Below, piece after piece: positions 4,322 through 9,243 of a stretch of DNA of 9,243 nt. The stretch's first letter is position 1. Every line of letters begins with the position of its first letter. The stretch is from Nitrospinota bacterium (GTDB lineage Bacteria > Nitrospinota > Nitrospinia > Nitrospinales > VA-1). The notes below the pieces were generated by a model. The model ran no database searches, was not told the origin of the DNA, and saw nothing but the letters and a program-made list of their open reading frames with translations. The position numbers and the translations under genes are program-made. The DNA is taken from NCBI GenBank assembly GCA_002731985.1, contig PCCT01000069.1, forward strand, positions 1 to 9,243. The letters run 5' to 3'.

Positions 4322-6560
4322 GTGTTTCCTGATTGGAGTCCTGCTTCGAAGGATTTCCTCTCTGGCTATCAGACCTCTGTTTTCCCGTTCCTTTTTTACT
4401 CGTGTTGTATTCCTTGATGCGTTCCGCATGAATTACACCGGGAATGTTATCGACTGCCGCGAACATTCGGTTCAAATGATCAAGGTCGCTGATTTCTATG
4501 AAAAACTCGAAGCACGCTCTTTTGTTGGTTCCCTGGCGCAGATGGGCTTGTGTGATATTTATATCGCAAGAAGCCATGACCTGGGTGATTTCCGCCAGTT
4601 GACCGGGCTTGTCATCCGCAACGATTGAAATGCGAACCGGATGCAATTCCTTTACACTCTTCCCCCAGCCAACATCAACCAGCCTTTCCGACTCGCTCTC
4701 TAAGGCTTGAAGACTAGGACAATCCAGGTGATGCACCGTCACGCCCCGTCCACGGGTAATGTAACCCACAATAGGATCGCCAGGAACCGCATGACAGCAT
4801 TTCCCCACGCGCAGAAGTATATCGTCATTAAAGCATTTCAGGTGAATGGCCCCGCTATGATCGGGAGTCTTTTCTTTTAGTTTGACCTGACCGGATTCCT
4901 CTAATCTTCTCGCTTCAATCTTTTCATTGGGCAATAGCTTATCGATGAAATGATGTGTCGATACTTTACCCAGACCAATACTTGCCAGCAGACTTTCAAA
5001 GTTGCCGAACCCACTCGCTTGAAGTGCTTCGTCAAAAGGTTTCCCTTTGAGAACGGCCGAAGGATCGACTCCATATTCTGCCAGTCCCTTGTGCAACAAC
5101 TCAGTTCCTAGGCTGAGGCTTCTTTCTTTCTCTCGGGTATTAATGAAATTAAGAATTTTACTACGGGCTTTCGATGTCTTGACAAACGAAAGCCAGTCAC
5201 GATTGGGTTGCTGGGTTTTGGAAGCCTTGATTTCCACCTGATCCCCGTTTTTTAATTTGTACCTCAAGGGAACTATTTTACCGTTGATCTTCGCGGCGGA
5301 ACAATGATCGCCAATGTCAGTGTGAACCGCATAGGCAAAGTCCACAGGTGTGGAACCGTGTTGCAGGGAAATAACATCGCCCTCCGGAGTGAACACGTAG
5401 ACTTCGCTGGAGAACAGGTCCACTTTAAATGAATTAAGGAATTCTCTGGGATTCTTCAGGTCTTTCTGGGTATCCAGAAGGTGGCGCACCCAAGTCACTT
5501 GCTTGTCCATGGGTTGGTTTTTGGACTTCCCGCCTTCTTTGTACTGCCAGTGCGCGGCGATCCCTTCTTCACAAATCTTATGCATCTCTTCCGTTCTGAT
5601 CTGTATTTCCACTCGCTCTCCGTCGGGACCAATCACTGTGGTGTGCAGGGATTGATACATGTTGGGTTTGGGCATGGCAACGTAATCTTTAAACCGACCG
5701 GGAATGGGCTTCCACAGTGAATGGACCAATCCCAGAACGGCGTAACAATCTTTGAGGGAATTCGTCAGCACTCGCACCCCGATAAGATCGTACAAATCTT
5801 TGAAGTCGAGTTTCTGCTGTTTCATTTTTTTATAGATACTATATATATGCTTGGAACGCCCTACCACGTTGCCGGCAATATCCGCATCCTTCAATTCGTT
5901 TTCCAACAGTACTCGAACTTTTTTAACATAAACGTCTCTCAGGTTCTGACCGCTGGCCAGTTCGGCGCGAAGCGCTTCGTGCTCGTCGGGCATCAAATAC
6001 ATGAACGCGCTGCTCTCCAACTCATCTTTCATCCACCCTATTCCCAGACGATTGGCGAGGGGGGCAAATATATCCAGAGTTTCACGCGCTATACGACCTT
6101 GAGCATCGGCACCGAGCGATCCGAGGGTTTTTATATTATGCGCCCGATCAGCCAGCTTAATAAGAACCACCCGGATGTCCTTCGACATCGCAAGAATCAT
6201 TTTCCTGTAGTTTTCTGCCTGGCTTTCTTCACGGCTGGAAAACTTGATCTGGCTGATTTTTGTGACGCCTTCTACCAGATGATAAACTTCTTCACCGAAC
6301 ATTTCCTGAAGCTCTTCCGCCGTCGCAAGGGTATCCTCTATCGTGTCATGCAGTAATCCTGCGGCAACCGTCTGCTCGTCCATTTTCAAACGCGTGAGAT
6401 TATAAGCAACTTCCAGGGGGTGGGAAATATAAGCAGCGCCGGAACGGCGGCTTTGGTGACGATGGGCTTTGGCGGAATAGATATAGGCATCCCATATAAT
6501 ATCCAGATCGGCTCCGGGATGGTATTTTGCGACAGCTTCTGTTACGTCTTCAAGCTTCAT
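4311..6560 (-). CDS. rsh: Bifunctional (p)ppGpp synthetase/hydrolase (RelA/SpoT homologue)
   Basis: The 749-aa protein has the full long-RSH architecture. The HD hydrolase domain (about 25-150) keeps its metal and catalytic residues: H47 in ISHP, H71-D72 and E75-D76 in LLHDTIEDT, D138 and N142 in LADRAHN. The synthetase domain (about 235-345) has D258 in LYDLIGVR, RFKD (289-292) before YVAMPKPNMYQSLHTTV, and E318 in VEIQIRT. RFKD is the RXKD signature of bifunctional enzymes, unlike the EXDD of RelA. TGS (about 384-445), a Cys/His zinc-finger region (CCH 588-590, C614) and a C-terminal ACT domain (about 641-715) follow. Both activities should therefore be intact: making (p)ppGpp from ATP and GDP/GTP on starved ribosomes, and degrading it. 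The last ~34 residues are an unusual Lys/Ser/Gln-rich tail. ATG 6560 gives the normal family N-terminus but has no clear ribosome binding site. Confidence 0.96.
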   Translation of the reverse strand: MKLEDVTEAVAKYHPGADLDIIWDAYIYSAKAHRHQSRRSGAAYISHPLEVAYNLTRLKMDEQTVAAGLLHDTIEDTLATAEELQEMFGEEVYHLVEGVTKISQIKFSSREESQAENYRKMILAMSKDIRVVLIKLADRAHNIKTLGSLGADAQGRIARETLDIFAPLANRLGIGWMKDELESSAFMYLMPDEHEALRAELASGQNLRDVYVKKVRVLLENELKDADIAGNVVGRSKHIYSIYKKMKQQKLDFKDLYDLIGVRVLTNSLKDCYAVLGLVHSLWKPIPGRFKDYVAMPKPNMYQSLHTTVIGPDGERVEIQIRTEEMHKICEEGIAAHWQYKEGGKSKNQPMDKQVTWVRHLLDTQKDLKNPREFLNSFKVDLFSSEVYVFTPEGDVISLQHGSTPVDFAYAVHTDIGDHCSAAKINGKIVPLRYKLKNGDQVEIKASKTQQPNRDWLSFVKTSKARSKILNFINTREKERSLSLGTELLHKGLAEYGVDPSAVLKGKPFDEALQASGFGNFESLLASIGLGKVSTHHFIDKLLPNEKIEARRLEESGQVKLKEKTPDHSGAIHLKCFNDDILLRVGKCCHAVPGDPIVGYITRGRGVTVHHLDCPSLQALESESERLVDVGWGKSVKELHPVRISIVADDKPGQLAEITQVMASCDINITQAHLRQGTNKRACFEFFIEISDLDHLNRMFAAVDNIPGVIHAERIKEYNTSKKGTGKQRSDSQRGNPSKQDSNQETQFK

Positions 6561-6659
6561 AATATAAGCCCGTTTTTACATTTTCAACTATTCTGGCGAA
6601 ACCCAGACCTTGCGAAACCGTGCTACCTACCTGTTTTTGCGAGGGTTATACTTGCTTAA

Positions 6660-6688
6660 AGAATATATCTCAGGCTCATCCATGTCAA
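6660..6688 (-). promoter_or_regulatory. Sigma-70-type promoter of rsh
   Basis: On the minus strand TTGACA (6688-6683) is a perfect -35 box, 17 bases from TATTCT (6665-6660). Transcription would start near 6653, leaving a leader of about 90 bases. That leader holds a small hairpin TCTGG/CCAGA (6592-6607) and a direct repeat of GCGAAACC (6596-6603, 6612-6619). Confidence 0.55.
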
Positions 6689-6689
6689 A

Positions 6690-6718
6690 TTTACTTTTAT
6701 TCTGTAACCCTTTATAAG
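6690..6718 (+). promoter_or_regulatory. Candidate promoter of recG
   Basis: TTTACT (6690-6695) and TATAAG (6713-6718) are spaced 17 bases apart, matching 4 and 5 of 6 consensus bases. The start would be near 6725, giving a leader of over 100 bases. Its -35 box is only one base away from the -35 box of the divergent rsh promoter, so the two promoters stand back to back. Confidence 0.45.
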
Positions 6719-6842
6719 ATAGGATACGCTTGCTGACTTAAAGTCTGATGCCTGAACCAGTTTAAAAGATTCTACTATATTTATTTTGAGGGATACTCCC
6801 TACCCCACACCAAATGTCTGTTTTTGAGTGAACAAACACCAA

Positions 6843-8981
6843 ATGAGCAGTAAACAAAAATCATTTAAAAAATCTCTAGATGATCCGCTTCAGTTTATTA
6901 AAGGCGCCGGACCCAAAAGGGTCATGCTTCTTAAGAAACTGCAAATAGAATCTGTCGCCGATGCTCTTTACTTTCTTCCCTTCCGCTACGATGACCGTAG
7001 TCAGGTAAAGAAAATCGCCGAACTGGTTCCCGGCGAAATGGTTTCCTTCACAGGTAAAGTCATCGACGCAGGAACCATTCGCATGGGGCGCAACAGGAAA
7101 CTTTTCGAAGCGGTGGTGCAGGACGATAGCGGGTTCATCCGCGTGAAATGGTTCCATTTCAACGAATCCTATATGGCAGGAAAAATAAAACTGGGAAACG
7201 AACGGATCTTTTCAGGAAAACCCACACAGAACAAACGCGACGGCGGACTCGAAATGATTCACCCGGATACAGATACCGGACCGGGTGATGATTTTTCCAC
7301 CGAATCGCTGGACATAGGACGCATCGTTCCTGTCTATCGCTCAACCGAGGGCCTGCACCTGAAAGCTCTCCGGACGATCATGAAAAATGTGGTCGATGGT
7401 TATAACCACCTGGTTGAAGAATTCCTGCCGGAAGAAATTTTAAATCGATACAAATTTCCCAAGCGAAGCTCAGCAATTCAGCTGGCACATTTTCCACCTG
7501 CCGACACCTCTATCGATCTTCTCGAAAATTTTCAACACCCGGCGCAGAGACGGTTGATCTTCGAGGAATTTTTTCTAATCCAACTCGCTCTGGCATTTAA
7601 AAAACGACACCAGCAGATCACAGAACGTGGGCGGGCTTTTAAAACCCGTGGCGAAATCATCCGCAATTTCTTCAAACTTCTCCTGTTTGATTTGACCGGC
7701 GCACAAAAAAGGGTGCTGGGCGAAATCATGACTTATCTGGAAAAAGAGGAACCGATGAACTTGCTTCTTCAGGGCGATGTGGGAACGGGGAAAACCGTGG
7801 TCGCTCTGACAGCCCTGCTCACGGCAGTGGACAACGATTGCCAGGCGGCGCTCATGGCTCCGACCGAACTGCTGGCGGAGCAACACTTCCTCAACATCCG
7901 CCCTTTCTGCTCTGCTCTGGGCATCACCATCGAGTTGGCCACCAGCACAGGAACCGCTAAAGAAAAATCCCTCATTCGTGACCGCATCAGTGACGGCACA
8001 ACGCAAATTGTTGTCGGCACACACGCGCTCATTCAAAAAAAAATGGAGTTTTCTAATTTGGGGCTGGCCGTTGTCGATGAACAACATCGGTTCGGCGTTC
8101 TGCAAAGGGAGGCCATCGGCAAAAAAGGATTGGTGCCGCATGTTCTCATCATGACAGCGACCCCTATCCCCCGCTCGCTGGCGCTCACGCTATACGGTGA
8201 CATGAACGTTTCGTTTCTGGATGAGTTTCCGCCCGGACGCAAGGACATAGAAACCCGACTCTTCTACGAAAACAAACGCGACAACGCCTACCATCTTTTA
8301 GGAAAAGAAACAGAGCAGGGGCGACAGGCCTTTGTCGTGTGTCCGCTCATTGAAGAATCGGAGGCCATTGATTTGAAAGCGGCGATTGATGTTTTCGAAG
8401 AGTTGCAGAACCAGCGGTTTCCCGATTTAAAAGTCCAACTCATTCACGGCAAACTCAAAAAAGAAGAGCGTCAGCAAATCATGGCCGACTTCAAAGAAGG
8501 GAAGATTGACATACTTGTCGCCACCACCGTCATTGAAGTGGGAATCGATATCCCCAACGCCTCGGTCATGCTCATTGAGCACGCCGAACGATTCGGACTC
8601 GCCCAGCTTCACCAACTACGCGGACGAATCGGACGCGGTACTCACGCCTCGTACTGTTTCCTCATCGCCTGCCATGCCTTAACGAATGACGGAAAGGCGC
8701 GGCTCAATGCAATCGTAAAGTCGCGTGATGGATTCGCCATCGCCGAGGAAGACTTGCGTATTAGAGGACCGGGAGATTTCATGGGGACGCGCCAATCAGG
8801 AATGCCCTTACTGCGGGTAGCCAACCTGCTCCGCGATATCAAACTATTGGAATTGTCACGACTGGAAGCGTTCGCGTTGATAGAAAAAGATCCGCAATTG
8901 GAATTGCCGGAAAACGCAAAACTAAAAATAATGCTCCACCAAACCCTGGGCGACCAAATGGGATTGATGAAGATTATATGA
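6843..8981 (+). CDS. recG: ATP-dependent DNA helicase RecG
   Basis: The 712-aa protein is complete (E. coli RecG is 693 aa). The N-terminus begins with the family's DPLQFIKGAGPKR helix-hairpin region (14-26), followed by the OB-fold wedge domain (about 65-165) that splits forked DNA. Helicase motifs are all present: GDVGTGKT (311-318, Thr where Ser is usual), APTELLAEQH (339-348), DEQHRFGV (412-419), TATPIPRSLALT (438-449), IEVGIDIPNA (564-573) and QLRGRIGRG (591-599). The RecG-specific region EEDLRIRGPGDFMGTRQSG (635-653) follows. It remodels stalled replication forks and branch-migrates Holliday junctions. The start is uncertain: GTG 6828 lies 5 codons upstream in frame, right after a TGA, and neither start has a Shine-Dalgarno match. 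ATG 6843 is chosen by codon preference. It is divergent from rsh. Confidence 0.96.
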   Translation: MSSKQKSFKKSLDDPLQFIKGAGPKRVMLLKKLQIESVADALYFLPFRYDDRSQVKKIAELVPGEMVSFTGKVIDAGTIRMGRNRKLFEAVVQDDSGFIRVKWFHFNESYMAGKIKLGNERIFSGKPTQNKRDGGLEMIHPDTDTGPGDDFSTESLDIGRIVPVYRSTEGLHLKALRTIMKNVVDGYNHLVEEFLPEEILNRYKFPKRSSAIQLAHFPPADTSIDLLENFQHPAQRRLIFEEFFLIQLALAFKKRHQQITERGRAFKTRGEIIRNFFKLLLFDLTGAQKRVLGEIMTYLEKEEPMNLLLQGDVGTGKTVVALTALLTAVDNDCQAALMAPTELLAEQHFLNIRPFCSALGITIELATSTGTAKEKSLIRDRISDGTTQIVVGTHALIQKKMEFSNLGLAVVDEQHRFGVLQREAIGKKGLVPHVLIMTATPIPRSLALTLYGDMNVSFLDEFPPGRKDIETRLFYENKRDNAYHLLGKETEQGRQAFVVCPLIEESEAIDLKAAIDVFEELQNQRFPDLKVQLIHGKLKKEERQQIMADFKEGKIDILVATTVIEVGIDIPNASVMLIEHAERFGLAQLHQLRGRIGRGTHASYCFLIACHALTNDGKARLNAIVKSRDGFAIAEEDLRIRGPGDFMGTRQSGMPLLRVANLLRDIKLLELSRLEAFALIEKDPQLELPENAKLKIMLHQTLGDQMGLMKII

Positions 8982-9036
8982 CTGCTCAGCGCTGGGCCAA
9001 TAAAAACCACTAGCCGTGGAGGCAAAAAAACCATAA

Positions 9037-9065
9037 CCTTTTGACAGGATAAACAAGATTAGGTT
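9037..9065. repeat. Degenerate copy of a GACAGGATnAACAnGAT-type intergenic repeat
   Basis: The segment contains TTTTGACAGGATAAACAAGAT, resembling the widespread intergenic element of short near-repeats of the form GACAGGATTAACAGGAT, as I remember it from many genomes. Within it GACAGGAT and AACAAGAT are imperfect 8-base tandem units. TTGACA at 9041-9046 also looks like a -35 box, but no good -10 box follows at 16-18 bases. Only one degenerate copy is present here. Confidence 0.35.
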
Positions 9066-9073
9066 TAAGATAA

Positions 9074-9112
9074 TCCCTCCCCTTACCGAGGGGAGGCTAG
9101 GAGGTGTGGGGT
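9074..9112. repeat. GC-rich palindromic (REP-like) element
   Basis: CCTCCCC (9076-9082) and GGGGAGG (9090-9096) form a perfect 7-bp stem with a 7-base loop, followed by CTAGGAGGTGTGGGGTG. The pattern CCCTCCCCTT...GGGGAGG.TAGGAGG resembles short palindromic intergenic repeats that occur in many copies in some genomes. There is no T tail, so it is a weak terminator for recG at best, though it is the only strong hairpin downstream of that gene. Confidence 0.45.
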
Positions 9113-9153
9113 GTTTCTCCTATGTTGTGACGGATTTTTCCAAGTTGTTTATC

Positions 9154-9243
9154 ATGAATTTCACAGCAAGATTAAAAAATGATCCTCGATTTTATTGGGA
9201 AGTAATCCTTCTCGCCTGCATGTACGGGGCCTATGCGGTCGTC
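9154..9243 (+). CDS. Unidentified protein, N-terminal 30 residues only, probably membrane protein
   Basis: ATG 9154 opens a frame that runs to the window edge without a stop. The translation is MNFTARLKNDPRFYWEV followed by a hydrophobic stretch (ILLACMYGAYAVV, residues 18-30) that looks like the start of a first transmembrane helix with a positively charged cytoplasmic N-terminus. The same frame is open upstream and contains a GTG at 9127. No clear ribosome binding site precedes either start. I do not recognise the family from 30 residues, and whether it is a real gene depends on sequence beyond the window. Confidence 0.5.
   Translation, partial: MNFTARLKNDPRFYWEVILLACMYGAYAVV

Noticed and set aside
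5721..6356. 211-codon open frame on the plus strand inside rsh.
   Set aside because: It is antisense to conserved RSH domains, has no recognisable motif or ribosome binding site, and is explained as a shadow frame.
6560..6588. TTGAAA-N17-TATTAT on the minus strand, abutting the rsh ATG, looks like a strong promoter.
   Set aside because: It would start transcription inside the coding sequence, and the next Met is residue 60 within the HD domain. The TTGACA promoter further upstream fits better.
7575..8141. 188-codon open frame on the minus strand inside recG.
   Set aside because: It lies opposite the conserved helicase motifs and has no independent support.
3071..9026. Exact 11-mer GTGGAGGCAAA present in the flgM leader (3071-3081) and downstream of recG (9016-9026).
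   Set aside because: Several 11-base matches are expected by chance in 9 kb, and the flanks do not match.
9041..9071. TTGACA followed by TAAGAT as a promoter for the gene at 9154.
   Set aside because: Spacing is 19 bases, the -10 match is weak, and TTGACA is part of the repeat-like sequence.
1..9243. CRISPR array, tRNA, rRNA, toxin-antitoxin pair, phage or defence-system signature.
   Set aside because: No regularly spaced repeats, no RNA gene signatures and no defence-type domains were seen on either strand; the only mobile-element gene is the partial transposase.

Overview
This window looks like an ordinary stretch of chromosome from a motile, Gram-negative-type bacterium of moderate GC. 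Two predicted exported proteins carry Sec signal peptides. There is a flagellar anti-sigma factor with a sigma-28 promoter, and a single long bifunctional-type RelA/SpoT homologue with the RXKD signature rather than a RelA-only EXDD signature. This combination fits the former deltaproteobacterial / Nitrospinota-like lineages better than Gammaproteobacteria. That placement is a guess from gene style, not a sequence match.

Layout, left to right. (1) Positions 1-357 hold the 5' half of an IS1595-family (IS1016-like) transposase on the minus strand, running off the left edge, with a likely terminal inverted repeat end near 357. (2) A plus-strand exported trypsin-like serine protease with six tandem TPRs (426-1796) converges with a minus-strand exported M28 zinc peptidase / glutaminyl-cyclase-like protein (1816-2751). 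(3) An AT-rich, structured regulatory region (about 2930-3149) carries a good sigma-28 promoter for flgM (3150-3479), which ends at a textbook terminator (3576-3605). (4) A small minus-strand DUF1858 protein (3698-3928) is divergent from rpmB (4022-4213), the zinc-ribbon form of ribosomal protein L28. (5) After a hairpin-rich convergent spacer comes the minus-strand (p)ppGpp synthetase/hydrolase (4311-6560). (6) It diverges, through back-to-back promoters, from recG (6843-8981). (7) The right end carries degenerate dispersed-repeat-like sequence and the first 30 codons of an unidentified membrane protein (9154 to the edge).

Functionally the genes are mostly independent single-gene units: cell-envelope proteolysis, flagellar gene control (FlgM holding sigma-28), translation (L28), stringent response (Rsh) and replication-fork rescue (RecG). 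The rpmB / rsh / recG neighbourhood is a housekeeping cluster.

I see no evidence for an undescribed multi-gene system. The most worthwhile items are the flgM control region and its structured leader, the protease-TPR fusion next to an IS end with a possibly leaderless transcript, the hidden TTG start and cyclase-like motifs of the M28 protein, and the small repeats.
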